Positions 7,674-15,645 of a stretch of 18,650 nucleotides of DNA are shown in pieces (position 1 is the first letter of the stretch; every line of letters starts with the position of its first letter). The stretch lies in contig CAILMK010000259.1 in assembly GCA_903835275.1 (NCBI GenBank), positions 1-18,650 of the forward strand. The letters run 5' to 3'. A model generated the notes under the pieces. That model worked only from the letters and a program-made list of their open reading frames with translations. It made no database searches and had not been told where the DNA came from. Origin of the DNA: an uncultured bacterium. Lineage in GTDB: Bacteria > Bacteroidota > Bacteroidia > CAILMK01. Position numbers and translations under genes: made by a program.

Positions 7674-9806
7674 ATGAATCGATTTAGAATATTGTTTATT
7701 ATCTCTGTAATAGCCTCTTTGGCTTTTATTGACGGGCCGCAAAAAGCAGTTGGACCCAAGTATACTTATCCGGATACCAGGAAAGATGCCGTTTCCGATA
7801 ACTATTTCGGTACCAAAGTGGATGATCCGTATCGCTGGCTGGAGGCGGATACGGCGCCGGAAGTTAAGCAATGGGTCATTGCACAAAATACAGTGACTAA
7901 AAATTATCTTTCACAGATCCCATACAGGGCCAAAATTCATAAGCGGTTGGAGGAGATATGGAACTACCCTAAATATACTGCTCCTTTCAAAAAGGGCGGC
8001 AATTATTTCTGGTACAAAAACAACGGCCTTCAAAACCAGAGCGTTTTATATATGACCAGTGATCTTAATAAAACCCCGCAGGTTTTATTGGATCCAAATA
8101 AGCTTTCTACAGACGGTACGGTTTCCCTTGGGGGAACTTTCTTTTCCAGAAATGGAAGATATATGGGATATACCATCAGTCGCTCAGGTTCGGACTGGCA
8201 GGAAATTTATGTTGTGGATGTCCGCACAAAAATGCGCACCAGGGATTCCTTGCGCTGGGTGAAATTTTCTGATATTGCCTGGCAGGGCGATGGCTTTTAT
8301 TACAGCCGTTTTGATGCTCCAAAGGGTGGTAGCGGGCTAAGTGCGGAAAATGAATTTCAAAAAGTATATTTTCATAATCTGGGCGATCCACAAACTAAGG
8401 ATAAGCTTGTTTTTATGGATAAGGATCATCCATTGCGGAATTTTGGCGCTTCAACCACCGAGGATGAACGTTACCTGATCATCTATGGTACTGATGGTGC
8501 TTCCACTGGGGATGAGGTTTACATCAAGGATCTTGTTAAACCCAAAAGCGAAATAAAGAAACTTTGGGAAGGCTTTGAATTTAATTACAGTATTGTAGAT
8601 AATATCAGCCATACACTTTTGGTATTGACCAATAAAAATGCACCCAAATACAAACTCATTTTAGTGGATATGGAGCATCCTGATGAAAAGGATTGGAAAA
8701 CAATTATTCCTGAAAGCAATGATGTATTACAGGAAGCAAAAACAGCAGGAGGAAAGATATTCGCGATCTATATGCAGGATGCTGCAAAACACGCTTACCA
8801 GTATGATATGGATGGAAAACGTGAACGTGAAATCGGGCTTCCTGCTCTTGGTTCCGTCAGCGGATTTGACGGTGGCAAACAGGACAAGGAATTGTTTTTT
8901 GCATTTACATCGTTTACATATCCATCTGCAGTGTTCCGTTATAAAATTGAGGACGGAAGTACTACTGTTTTCCAGAAGCCGGAAGTAAAATTCAATCCGG
9001 ATGATTATGTGACCAAACAGATCTTTTATAAAAGCAAGGACGGTACAAAAATCCCAATGTTTATCATTCATAAAAAAGGTTTGGATATGAATGGTGATAA
9101 TCCAACTTACCTCTACGGGTATGGCGGATTTAATATATCCATGAATCCGGTTTTTTCCGTGGGAAGATTAATTATTCTGGAAAATGGAGGCGTACTTGCC
9201 ATAGCAAATCTACGTGGTGGTGGCGAATACGGTGAGGACTGGCATAAAGCAGGCATGCTTGATAAAAAGCAAAATGTATTTGATGACTTTATTGCTGCGG
9301 CAGAATACCTGATTGAAAATAAATATACCTCCTCCCAAAAACTAGCTATAGCAGGTGGCTCAAACGGAGGCTTGCTCATTGGCGCATGTATGACTCAACG
9401 CCCTGAATTGTATAAAGTGGCTTTGCCCGCAGTAGGTGTTATGGATATGCTGCGTTTTCATAAGTTTACCATTGGTCATGCATGGACTCCTGAATACGGA
9501 AGCAGCGAAAACAAAGCGCAATTCGAGGTATTGTATAAGTATTCGCCGATCAATAATTTAAAACCGGCGGCATATCCTGCCACACTGGTTACTACAGCGG
9601 ATCATGATGACAGGGTGGTGCCCGCGCACTCATTCAAGTTTATATCTACCTTGCAGGATGCACAACTGGCGGATAATCCCGTAATGATACGCATTGACAG
9701 CAAAGCCGGCCACGGTGCGGGAAAACCTACAGGAAAACAGATTGATGAATGGACGGATATATGGAGTTTTGTATTTTACAATATGGGAATTACACCCAAA
9801 TACTGA
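7674..9806 (+). CDS. Secreted prolyl oligopeptidase (serine peptidase family S9A)
   Basis: This 710-residue enzyme cleaves short peptides after proline. A hydrophobic N-terminal segment (residues 5-18) suggests export to the periplasm, as is common for Bacteroidota members of the family. Residues about 30-80 match the N-terminal lead-in, including DDPYRWLE. Residues about 100-440 form the beta-propeller region and about 445-710 the alpha/beta-hydrolase domain. The catalytic triad is visible: Ser563 in GGSNGG, Asp645 in the DHDDRV motif with Arg647 as the probable substrate-binding arginine, and His680 in KAGHGAGK. The length equals the usual S9A length, so the gene is intact. It reads divergently from the small Cys/His protein. 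The next gene begins 42 bp later and may be cotranscribed. Confidence 0.96.
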   Translation: MNRFRILFIISVIASLAFIDGPQKAVGPKYTYPDTRKDAVSDNYFGTKVDDPYRWLEADTAPEVKQWVIAQNTVTKNYLSQIPYRAKIHKRLEEIWNYPKYTAPFKKGGNYFWYKNNGLQNQSVLYMTSDLNKTPQVLLDPNKLSTDGTVSLGGTFFSRNGRYMGYTISRSGSDWQEIYVVDVRTKMRTRDSLRWVKFSDIAWQGDGFYYSRFDAPKGGSGLSAENEFQKVYFHNLGDPQTKDKLVFMDKDHPLRNFGASTTEDERYLIIYGTDGASTGDEVYIKDLVKPKSEIKKLWEGFEFNYSIVDNISHTLLVLTNKNAPKYKLILVDMEHPDEKDWKTIIPESNDVLQEAKTAGGKIFAIYMQDAAKHAYQYDMDGKREREIGLPALGSVSGFDGGKQDKELFFAFTSFTYPSAVFRYKIEDGSTTVFQKPEVKFNPDDYVTKQIFYKSKDGTKIPMFIIHKKGLDMNGDNPTYLYGYGGFNISMNPVFSVGRLIILENGGVLAIANLRGGGEYGEDWHKAGMLDKKQNVFDDFIAAAEYLIENKYTSSQKLAIAGGSNGGLLIGACMTQRPELYKVALPAVGVMDMLRFHKFTIGHAWTPEYGSSENKAQFEVLYKYSPINNLKPAAYPATLVTTADHDDRVVPAHSFKFISTLQDAQLADNPVMIRIDSKAGHGAGKPTGKQIDEWTDIWSFVFYNMGITPKY

Positions 9807-9848
9807 TCATTTTTGTACCATTTTTGCAGTTTATACGTTACTAACAAG

Positions 9849-10763
9849 ATGAAGCAGGGAATTATAATCATTTTACTTTTATCCATTCTGGGTGGTAGTC
9901 ACCTGCATGCCCAGGTTGGGCATGCATATAGTGCTGCCGGGTATGATAGCCTGCTAACGTATGAAATGCAGCTGTGGAGGCTTTCGGACTCTATCCTGGA
10001 CGGTAGCGGACCAATGGTGCGAGCAAGTGCCCACAGGAAGTTTATACCGCTTTTGAAGAAGGCGCTTAAAGTTAAGGGCTCTTTTGACTATCCGTTCGAT
10101 TCGCTGGTATTTATGAAAAAGTTGGTTCCCGAGGATAAATCATTCCGAATATTCAACTGGATGCTGAAATTTGAAGATGGTACGTTCCACTACGTCGCGG
10201 CTATACAAATGAATACAAAGGATTCCCTGAAACTCATTCCCCTGTATGATAAATCCGAAAAGCTGGATGACAGCGAGCAGACAGTAAAAGTGTATGATTC
10301 TTATAACTGGTTTGGGGCATTGTACACTGCAATTATTGATTGTAAGATAAAAGGTAAAAAATATTATGTGCTTTTAGGATGGAACGGGTATAATGTTTTC
10401 AGCGATGAAAAAGTAATTGATGTCCTGTCCTTTGATAAGGAAGGAAAGGTGCAACTGGGAGCACCTATTTTTGATTTGAAGGGGAAAATTCAGACTCGTG
10501 TAGTGTTCCAGTACAACGGGGAGGCTAATTTCTTGTTGAACTATGTCCCGGAACATAAAATTATTTCTTTTGATCATCTGGTTCCTCCTAATCCAAAAAT
10601 GGCAAATAAGCCTTATATGTTTGTACCGGATGGTTCCTACGATTACTTTATTTTCAAAAAGAAAAAATGGGTACTTATGGATGATCTTTTCGGGAATGTC
10701 AAGGATATAAAAGCAGCAGGAGAGGGTACCGGTACCTTCAAAAAAGAAGGCGGGGAAAAATAA
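9849..10763 (+). CDS. Secreted protein of unknown function
   Basis: I chose the ATG at 9849 because it begins a textbook signal peptide (MKQG, then an Ile/Leu core, cleavage after HAQ near residue 22). A TTG 36 bases upstream in frame would place twelve extra residues before it and is less likely. The product is 304 residues. The mature part is rich in Asp, Lys and aromatics, has no further TM segment and has a Lys/Gly-rich tail. A central block, YYVLLGWNGYNVFSDEKV (about residues 176-193), looks like a conserved beta-rich core. I recognise the general type of Bacteroidota periplasmic hypothetical but no named family. It sits between the prolyl oligopeptidase and the VanZ-like gene (6 bp to the latter), suggesting cotranscription. 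Confidence 0.8.
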   Translation: MKQGIIIILLLSILGGSHLHAQVGHAYSAAGYDSLLTYEMQLWRLSDSILDGSGPMVRASAHRKFIPLLKKALKVKGSFDYPFDSLVFMKKLVPEDKSFRIFNWMLKFEDGTFHYVAAIQMNTKDSLKLIPLYDKSEKLDDSEQTVKVYDSYNWFGALYTAIIDCKIKGKKYYVLLGWNGYNVFSDEKVIDVLSFDKEGKVQLGAPIFDLKGKIQTRVVFQYNGEANFLLNYVPEHKIISFDHLVPPNPKMANKPYMFVPDGSYDYFIFKKKKWVLMDDLFGNVKDIKAAGEGTGTFKKEGGEK

Positions 10764-10769
10764 TAAACC

Positions 10770-11309
10770 ATGCCGTACTTTTATTACCGCTTTGTCCTGA
10801 TAATATTACTTATAATATCCATATTTTTCATTGCGCATTTCGTGTGGCCCTACATCGCAGGGTGGTTGGTAATACTCGAATTCCTGAACCGAAGGAAAGA
10901 ATATACAAGCCAGAAAAACTTCAGAACATACAACCTGATTTTTACAGCTTATGTCGTTTTTATTTTCAACCGCTTTGTATTTAAAGCGGTTCCTGTCGCT
11001 GTAAGGGAAGGAATCAACCGTTTGGAGCATGTATTGTTCGCCTTCGTTTTATGCCTGATGATATTACAGTTTTTGCAGTTTCCATTTGCACGGAAGTATG
11101 GTTTCTATATTAAACTATTATTAGCAAGTCTGATTTTTCAGATGATAGGGATCGTGAACGAATTATACCAGTTCGCATTCGCAAGTGGGCATTCTATTTT
11201 ATTATCTCCGGATACCATTCATGATCTGATCTCAAATGCTTTCGGAAATATTTTATTTGTATTCCTGATTATCTGGCTGCAAAAGCGCAGGAATATACAA
11301 GTGGCATAA
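10770..11309 (+). CDS. VanZ-like integral membrane protein
   Basis: This 179-residue hydrophobic protein has about five membrane segments (roughly residues 8-30, 53-72, 85-105, 112-131 and 153-171). The spacing of polar residues follows the VanZ family: an RLEH element with His87, a NELYQ element with Glu131 and Gln134, then HDLISNAFG with Asp152, Asn156 and Gly159. VanZ proteins are small membrane proteins, one of which gives low-level teicoplanin resistance in enterococci; most members have no known role and may act on lipid-linked glycans. The gene follows the secreted unknown by 6 bp and ends before a terminator that mainly serves the convergent receptor gene. The family call is moderately sure; no function should be inferred. 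Confidence 0.6.
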   Translation: MPYFYYRFVLIILLIISIFFIAHFVWPYIAGWLVILEFLNRRKEYTSQKNFRTYNLIFTAYVVFIFNRFVFKAVPVAVREGINRLEHVLFAFVLCLMILQFLQFPFARKYGFYIKLLLASLIFQMIGIVNELYQFAFASGHSILLSPDTIHDLISNAFGNILFVFLIIWLQKRRNIQVA

Positions 11310-11320
11310 TAAGCAATAAT

Positions 11321-11351
11321 AAAAAAAGCTTCCGGAAATTATTCCGGAAGC
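11321..11351 (-). terminator. Rho-independent terminator of the TonB receptor operon
   Basis: The 10-bp arms GCTTCCGGAA (11328-11337) and TTCCGGAAGC (11342-11351) flank an ATTA loop. On the minus strand the stem is followed by seven U residues (from the A run at 11321-11327), so it terminates the receptor gene. On the plus strand the downstream tract is only CTCTT, so it would be a weaker stop for the VanZ-like gene. Confidence 0.85.
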
Positions 11352-11376
11352 CTCTTGGTAATGTGCGGCTATCCCT

Positions 11377-13881
11377 TTATTTGGAGAAATCCAAAGGGAT
11401 AAATATCTTGAAACTTATATTTCTACCCATGTTATACACTCCTACGCGATAACTTCCGTTGGAATAATTTACCGGGTAATATTTAAAGCGACTCATATAA
11501 TCCATATAGCCGACATCCATGAGGTTGTCACCTGAAATATAAATGGTAAATAGCTTGCGTCCGTTCTTTACTATGTCGCTTCCTATACCTGCATTTATCA
11601 GTGTATACGATTCTGTGGGAGCCTTACTTGCGGCGTATTCAAACGGTGTGGAGGCAGTACTTAATGCAGTATACGTTGCGCTTTGCAAATAAATATCCTT
11701 CTGCGCAAATACATGAGTGACGCCGAAACGGATATAAGTATTTGCGAAATTTTTGCCCAACTTTTTTGCAGTAAAAGTAATAGCTGATTGCAACCTTGCC
11801 GGCGGAATAAACGGAGGATATTTAATGGAGTCCGGAACATTTTTTAATTGAGCATTTACAATGCTATAAGCAGCATATAGATCAAGCCAGGGCAATACGG
11901 AAGGATGAATATCCAGCATGGCTTCTCCTCCTGTCAGCATCGCGTCGTTTTGCGTATACTTATATACCGGAGCCGGGCCAAAGCCTACGGTGCTGCTATC
12001 AAGCAATACCTTGCCTTTGGAATCAAGTACAACTTTCGGAAAAATATAATTATTAATGCTGTTTGAGAATACATCCACTTCAAAAGTAATATCCTTTGTT
12101 TTTATGCCGGGTGCAATATCAAATTCCATGCTTTGTTCCGGTTTTAAGAGAGGATTACCGATTTCATAAACCACTGTTCCGTCATGGATGCCGTTGGATC
12201 CTGATTCTGCTACATTCGGCGCACGGAAACCACTCGCTGCATTTGCCTTGATATAGAACTTATCATTGAACTGATACGTAAGACCCGCGCTGCCCGTGGC
12301 ACCCCTAAAATTGGAGGTGTATCCTACAAACCTGTGCAATGCGCCCGGGGTATTTGCGGAAACAGGAGTTTCGTTAGAGTCTATATAGGAATCATGTCCT
12401 TTGAATTGTCGAGTATCATAGCGTACGCCTTCGCTTATGGTAAGCTTGCCGAATTTTTCATTCCCAATGGCAAATCCACCCAGAGAGAGTGAATTATATT
12501 CCGGTATTAATAGGAGGGTTCCTTTATTGGTAGAATTCTGGTACATGCTACTTGTGCCTACTGAGAAATTAAAATATTTATATTCCGGTGATACGTAACG
12601 GATATCACCATTCATGGTATTCAGGAAGTACCAGATATTGGAAACATCAGGCATAGTGGGATCATTGTTTTCCTGGCGGCTGTTTTGTTGCCATGCAAAA
12701 GTACCTGTAATGCGTCCTTCTCCAAGCGCAACACTATTATCCCACACAAGTTTGGAATGCTTTACATTTTGATTGATAAGAAATGGAGTGTAGGATTTTT
12801 GTTCCTGCAGAGTCGGGTTTACGTAGGTAGGATTTCCATTAACGGCAATTTGTTTTTGCAATATTCCCGTTGCGGAATCCCGCGTACCATCTACAATTCC
12901 AGTTTGCAAATTGAAAAAGCTGAAGTGCAGTTGTGAAAATCCCCAACTGCGGTGAATGCCAACAGTCGCTTCATAATTAAAATTACTGAATTGCGAATTG
13001 GTTACATATCCATCGTATTTATTCTGATACGCGTGCGCTTCTATGCTGGTAATACGTCCGCTCCAGGATATGCCATTGTTTGTTCCTGCCACGTGACCGC
13101 TGGTACTCGTCAGGCCATTATTTGTTTGGTAATTGTAGGCTATATCGGATTTTATTTGTCCTTCAGGTAATGGTTTTTCAGCAAGGAAATTTATTACTCC
13201 GGAAATGGCATCGGAACCGTACACAAGGGATGCCGGGCCTTTCAAAATCTGTACGCGGTCCACTGAATTTGGATCTATTTCAATACCGAATTCATCACCC
13301 CATTGTTGTCCTTCCTGCAATACTCCGTCATTGACGGTTACCAGACGGTTGTACCCAAGTCCACGGATAACAGGTTTGGATATACTTTGTCCGTCTGTAA
13401 TAGCAGATACACCCGGTATTTTTGCAATGGCATCAACCACATTAGTGGAAGCATTTTGTTGCAAATAACTGTTTGGTACTTCTGTGATCGGTTGGGCAGT
13501 GGATTGAAGGTTATTACCGACTGCATTTCCCGTTACCACTATTTCCTGGCATTGAATTGCAGAGGATTTAAGAACAAAATCTTGTGTGGCATTATCAGAA
13601 ATTGTAACGGAAATTTCGGATACCGTATATCCGATCAGGCGTGCCTCGACTATATACGTTCCCTTCGGAATATTGTTTAAATTGTATGTTCCATCTGCGC
13701 CACTGATGGCACCAATTTTAAGGTCGGGTATAAATATGCTTACTCCTTCAAGAGGAGTATTATCTCCCGCATCAATTACTTTTCCTGAAAGTGTATTCTG
13801 TGAAACAGTATTGACTTGTGAAAAAGCAGTAATGCACGAAAATGTAAAAAGTATAAAGAGTATTAAATATTTTGTCTTCAT
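11377..13881 (-). CDS. TonB-dependent outer-membrane receptor, metal-receptor-like
   Basis: With the ATG at 13881 the product is 834 residues and starts with a signal peptide (MKTK, hydrophobic core, AFSQ near residue 22). The frame reaches back to 13941, but that start would precede the signal peptide. The mature protein opens with a carboxypeptidase-regulatory-like domain (about 30-107), then a TonB-box-like QEIVVTG (112-118), a plug domain (about 125-235 with IRGLGYNRL and VQILKGPASLVYGSDAISG) and a long barrel to the end. It should import a scarce ligand across the outer membrane with TonB-ExbBD energy. The plug's EGQQWGDE segment resembles that of ZnuD-type zinc receptors, so a metal or metal chelate is a reasonable but unproven substrate. 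A small anchored protein lies immediately upstream and is probably cotranscribed. Confidence 0.95.
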   Translation of the reverse strand: MKTKYLILFILFTFSCITAFSQVNTVSQNTLSGKVIDAGDNTPLEGVSIFIPDLKIGAISGADGTYNLNNIPKGTYIVEARLIGYTVSEISVTISDNATQDFVLKSSAIQCQEIVVTGNAVGNNLQSTAQPITEVPNSYLQQNASTNVVDAIAKIPGVSAITDGQSISKPVIRGLGYNRLVTVNDGVLQEGQQWGDEFGIEIDPNSVDRVQILKGPASLVYGSDAISGVINFLAEKPLPEGQIKSDIAYNYQTNNGLTSTSGHVAGTNNGISWSGRITSIEAHAYQNKYDGYVTNSQFSNFNYEATVGIHRSWGFSQLHFSFFNLQTGIVDGTRDSATGILQKQIAVNGNPTYVNPTLQEQKSYTPFLINQNVKHSKLVWDNSVALGEGRITGTFAWQQNSRQENNDPTMPDVSNIWYFLNTMNGDIRYVSPEYKYFNFSVGTSSMYQNSTNKGTLLLIPEYNSLSLGGFAIGNEKFGKLTISEGVRYDTRQFKGHDSYIDSNETPVSANTPGALHRFVGYTSNFRGATGSAGLTYQFNDKFYIKANAASGFRAPNVAESGSNGIHDGTVVYEIGNPLLKPEQSMEFDIAPGIKTKDITFEVDVFSNSINNYIFPKVVLDSKGKVLLDSSTVGFGPAPVYKYTQNDAMLTGGEAMLDIHPSVLPWLDLYAAYSIVNAQLKNVPDSIKYPPFIPPARLQSAITFTAKKLGKNFANTYIRFGVTHVFAQKDIYLQSATYTALSTASTPFEYAASKAPTESYTLINAGIGSDIVKNGRKLFTIYISGDNLMDVGYMDYMSRFKYYPVNYSNGSYRVGVYNMGRNISFKIFIPLDFSK

Positions 13882-13984
13882 CGCAAATAAATTAATAATG
13901 TATAAAATGCAAACATCACGTAATTCAAAACCAGTAATCAAATACTGTTGAATTATGCCTGTGTCCGTGGAAAAAACCTTTATT

Positions 13985-14524
13985 TCAGGAATATTTCGGC
14001 GGGGGCGATGAGATAAAAAGAGAGATAGATTTGTACGATGAAAATACTGATGAATGACCGTAAATAATATTCGGTATATTATGTTGAACAGTATGTTTTT
14101 GAGGCAGGATAATATCCTGTAAGGAAATCTTTAATGTTGTTTTTGAAGTGCCTTTAGGGGGAGTGGATTTTAGATCACTATTATCTGCCACTTGCTGACC
14201 AAAACTAATACGTAGTTCCTGTTCCCTGTTATCCTGTTTGCAATGAAATAATGTGTATCCGTTTTTATTAGTGCTTGAAGAATAATCATACAGGTTACCG
14301 TCAAAAATAAATTCTGAGGAGCTTAGTTTGATAAAACGTTTTGCATCCTGAACGCTGTTGTTATCGATCTTTAATATAAGCAGGGATTTTTCGTTTTTGG
14401 AGATTTCCTGAAACTCTTCGTTCAGTTCATGTATTCCCAAAGTAAGGTAAAGAGGGCATCCCAGGTATTGATAGAGAAAAATACCCAGAAGTGCAAAGCT
14501 TAAAAGTCGCGAAGCCTTCTTCAT
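13985..14524 (-). CDS. Small signal-anchored protein upstream of the TonB receptor
   Basis: This 179-residue protein has an N-terminal hydrophobic segment (about residues 7-23) ending in YLGCP, so it is exported and may be membrane-tethered. The rest is polar, with an antiparallel-beta-like stretch (45-110) and a C-terminal part containing four histidines (about 143-160) before a Ser/Pro-rich end. I recognise no named domain. A gap of about 100 bp to the receptor start with no terminator suggests one transcript, as often seen for small accessory genes paired with metal receptors. A role in substrate handling is inference only. A -7 box almost abuts its ATG (see the separate entry). Confidence 0.75.
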   Translation of the reverse strand: MKKASRLLSFALLGIFLYQYLGCPLYLTLGIHELNEEFQEISKNEKSLLILKIDNNSVQDAKRFIKLSSSEFIFDGNLYDYSSSTNKNGYTLFHCKQDNREQELRISFGQQVADNSDLKSTPPKGTSKTTLKISLQDIILPQKHTVQHNIPNIIYGHSSVFSSYKSISLFISSPPPKYS

Positions 14525-14529
14525 GCGGA

Positions 14530-14537
14530 CAAAGATA
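14530..14537 (-). promoter_or_regulatory. -7 element abutting the start of the small anchored protein gene
   Basis: On the minus strand this reads TATCTTTG, an exact TAnnTTTG match, only five bases before the ATG at 14524. Transcription would start at or within a few bases of the start codon, implying a leaderless or nearly leaderless message. No TTG -33 partner is visible at the usual spacing. Confidence 0.4.
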
Positions 14538-14557
14538 GTCAGGATTTATGATTTGGT

Positions 14558-14571
14558 TCCGCCGCGGCGGA
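14558..14571. repeat. GC-rich 14-bp perfect palindrome
   Basis: TCCGCCGCGGCGGA is its own reverse complement and stands out in an AT-rich intergenic stretch. It lies about 34 bp upstream of the minus-strand ATG. It may be a protein-binding site or a copy of a dispersed short palindromic repeat; one copy in the window cannot decide. Confidence 0.55.
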
Positions 14572-14649
14572 TATGATTTACGATTATAAAGTCAATAATT
14601 TTCCGCCTAATACGATCAAATTTGGCCTTTCGGATATCTTATTTGAAAT

Positions 14650-14681
14650 TTTATTATCTTGATATTCAATAAGATAATAAA
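14650..14681. repeat. 11-bp inverted repeat with a 10-bp spacer
   Basis: TTTATTATCTT (14650-14660) is perfectly complementary to AAGATAATAAA (14671-14681). The spacer region contains a smaller nested palindrome, TTGA-TAT-TCAA (14659-14669). It sits mid-way between the divergent anchored-protein and YceI genes. It could be an operator or an AT hairpin; the arms are AT-only apart from one C/G pair, so chance is a real alternative. Confidence 0.5.
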
Positions 14682-14703
14682 TAACTTAAAAATAAATGTG
14701 TAT

Positions 14704-14729
14704 ACAATATATGTAGGTACATATATTGT
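14704..14729. promoter_or_regulatory. Probable operator: perfect 12-2-12 palindrome upstream of the YceI-family gene
   Basis: ACAATATATGTA (14704-14715) and TACATATATTGT (14718-14729) are perfect reverse complements around a GG spacer. The palindrome ends two bases before the -7 element at 14732-14739 and so covers the -33 region and the spacer, where a bound dimer would block RNA polymerase. The size fits a dimeric winged-helix regulator of MarR or HxlR type, the kind often associated with yceI genes, but no regulator gene is adjacent. Confidence 0.7.
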
Positions 14730-14731
14730 TG

Positions 14732-14739
14732 TAGATTTG
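14732..14739 (+). promoter_or_regulatory. -7 element of the YceI-family gene
   Basis: TAGATTTG matches TAnnTTTG exactly. Transcription should begin near 14744-14747, which lies after the in-frame ATG at 14742. This argues that the true start codon is the next ATG, at 14763. Confidence 0.6.
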
Positions 14740-14762
14740 TAATGAATTTTAAATATTATACC

Positions 14763-15350
14763 ATGAAAAAATTAATGATTACCCTTGTATTGCTGGCTTT
14801 CAGGCCTGCAGCTCCTGTGGAATGGAAAGCAGAAACATTCCATACCAAAATTGGTTTTACAGTCACCCACATGATGATCAATGAGGTTGACGGACATTTC
14901 GATAAATATGAAATCAGCGCCAAGTCCTCCAAGGCGGATTTTACAGACGCAGAGGTTCAATTCAGCGCGGATGTAGCCTCTATCAATACCGGCAATGAAA
15001 TGCGTGACAATCACCTGAAAGGCGATGACTTTTTTAACGCCGCGAAATATCCGAAACTTACTTTTGTAAGCAAGGGTATAAAGAAGATTGATGCAAAGCA
15101 TTATTTGCTCTCAGGAGATCTTACCATGAGGGATAAGACAAAATCAATTTCTCTGGCTATGCAATACAATGGTACTATTAAAGATATGCAAGGTGCACAA
15201 AAGGCAGGCTTTAAAATTGCAGGAACAATAAACCGTAAGGATTTCGGTTTGAACTGGAGTGGCACTGTTGAAGCAGGCGCAGTAGTAAGTGATGAAGTAC
15301 AGATCAATTGCAATGTTGAAATGGCACAGGCAATACCCACAGCGAAATAA
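14763..15350 (+). CDS. YceI-family periplasmic lipocalin-like protein
   Basis: The product is 195 residues from the ATG at 14763, chosen because an ATG 21 bases upstream would precede the predicted transcription start and because this one begins a typical signal peptide (MKKL and a short hydrophobic core). YceI proteins are secreted eight-stranded barrels that bind an isoprenoid or amphiphile in their cavity; E. coli YceI responds to high pH and stress. Family features include the FHTKIGFTVTHMM opening, the DVASINTGNEMRDNHLKGDDFF block, the AKYPKLTFVS element, the GDLTMRDKTKSI block and a near-terminal NRKDFGLNW. It is monocistronic, with its own promoter, a striking palindrome in the promoter and its own terminator, suggesting dedicated regulation. 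Confidence 0.95.
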   Translation: MKKLMITLVLLAFRPAAPVEWKAETFHTKIGFTVTHMMINEVDGHFDKYEISAKSSKADFTDAEVQFSADVASINTGNEMRDNHLKGDDFFNAAKYPKLTFVSKGIKKIDAKHYLLSGDLTMRDKTKSISLAMQYNGTIKDMQGAQKAGFKIAGTINRKDFGLNWSGTVEAGAVVSDEVQINCNVEMAQAIPTAK

Positions 15351-15381
15351 TTTCATTTTGTCATACATTCTTTTCTATTCG

Positions 15382-15408
15382 AAAGCCGTCTTACAAGACG
15401 GCTTTTTT
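15382..15408 (+). terminator. Rho-independent terminator of the YceI-family gene
   Basis: AAAGCCGTCT pairs with AGACGGCTTT around a TACA loop, followed by a T run through 15408. It lies about 30 bp after the stop codon. Confidence 0.88.
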
Positions 15409-15443
15409 ATTTCTATGTAATCGTATTTGACAAATTTCAAAAG

Positions 15444-15475
15444 TTGGCAAATCTCTTGGTGAATCAGTAACTTTG
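15444..15475 (+). promoter_or_regulatory. Promoter of the aldehyde dehydrogenase gene
   Basis: A TTG at 15444-15446 and an exact TAnnTTTG box (TAACTTTG, 15468-15475) are separated by 21 bases, within the 19-21 base spacing typical of Bacteroidota sigma-70-type promoters. The expected transcript start near 15480 is about a dozen bases before the ATG at 15493, supporting 15493 as the original start codon. Confidence 0.65.
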
Positions 15476-15492
15476 TAATTATATTTTATTCT

Positions 15493-15645
15493 ATGAAGAA
15501 GATTCAAAACTAGATAAATGGCCGTTTACAGGATGCACTTTCAGGCAAATGGCTGGATAATTACAATCCTGCTACGGGAGATATTTATTCCTTTATTCCT
15601 GATTCGGATAAGGAAGATATTGAGCTCGCAGTAGAGGCGGCAAGC
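15493..15645 (+). other. Original 5' end of the aldehyde dehydrogenase gene, broken by an amber codon
   Basis: The ATG at 15493 is in frame with the downstream dehydrogenase. It reads MKKIQN, then TAG at 15511-15513, then INGRLQDALSGKWLDNYNPA and on into the long open frame. The translated sequence after the stop is typical of the aldehyde dehydrogenase N-terminus (an N-x-[YF]-I-x-G-[KR] start and a NPATG element), so the stop replaces what was probably a tyrosine codon. Between the TAG and the ATG at 15646 there is no ATG, GTG or TTG in frame. The break may be a real nonsense mutation, a sequencing error or a read-through site. Confidence 0.85.

Noticed and set aside
7553..7759. Upstream extension of the small Cys/His gene on the minus strand
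   Set aside because: It would put about 69 residues before an obvious signal peptide and overlap the divergent prolyl oligopeptidase start; the ATG at 7552 explains the protein better.
9813..9848. TTG start for the secreted unknown protein
   Set aside because: The twelve extra residues precede a clean signal peptide beginning at the ATG at 9849.
13882..13941. Earlier start of the TonB receptor
   Set aside because: The signal peptide begins at the ATG at 13881; twenty residues in front of it would be atypical for an exported receptor.
14742..14762. Earlier ATG for the YceI-family gene
   Set aside because: It lies only two bases after the -7 box, before the predicted transcription start, and adds residues in front of the signal peptide.
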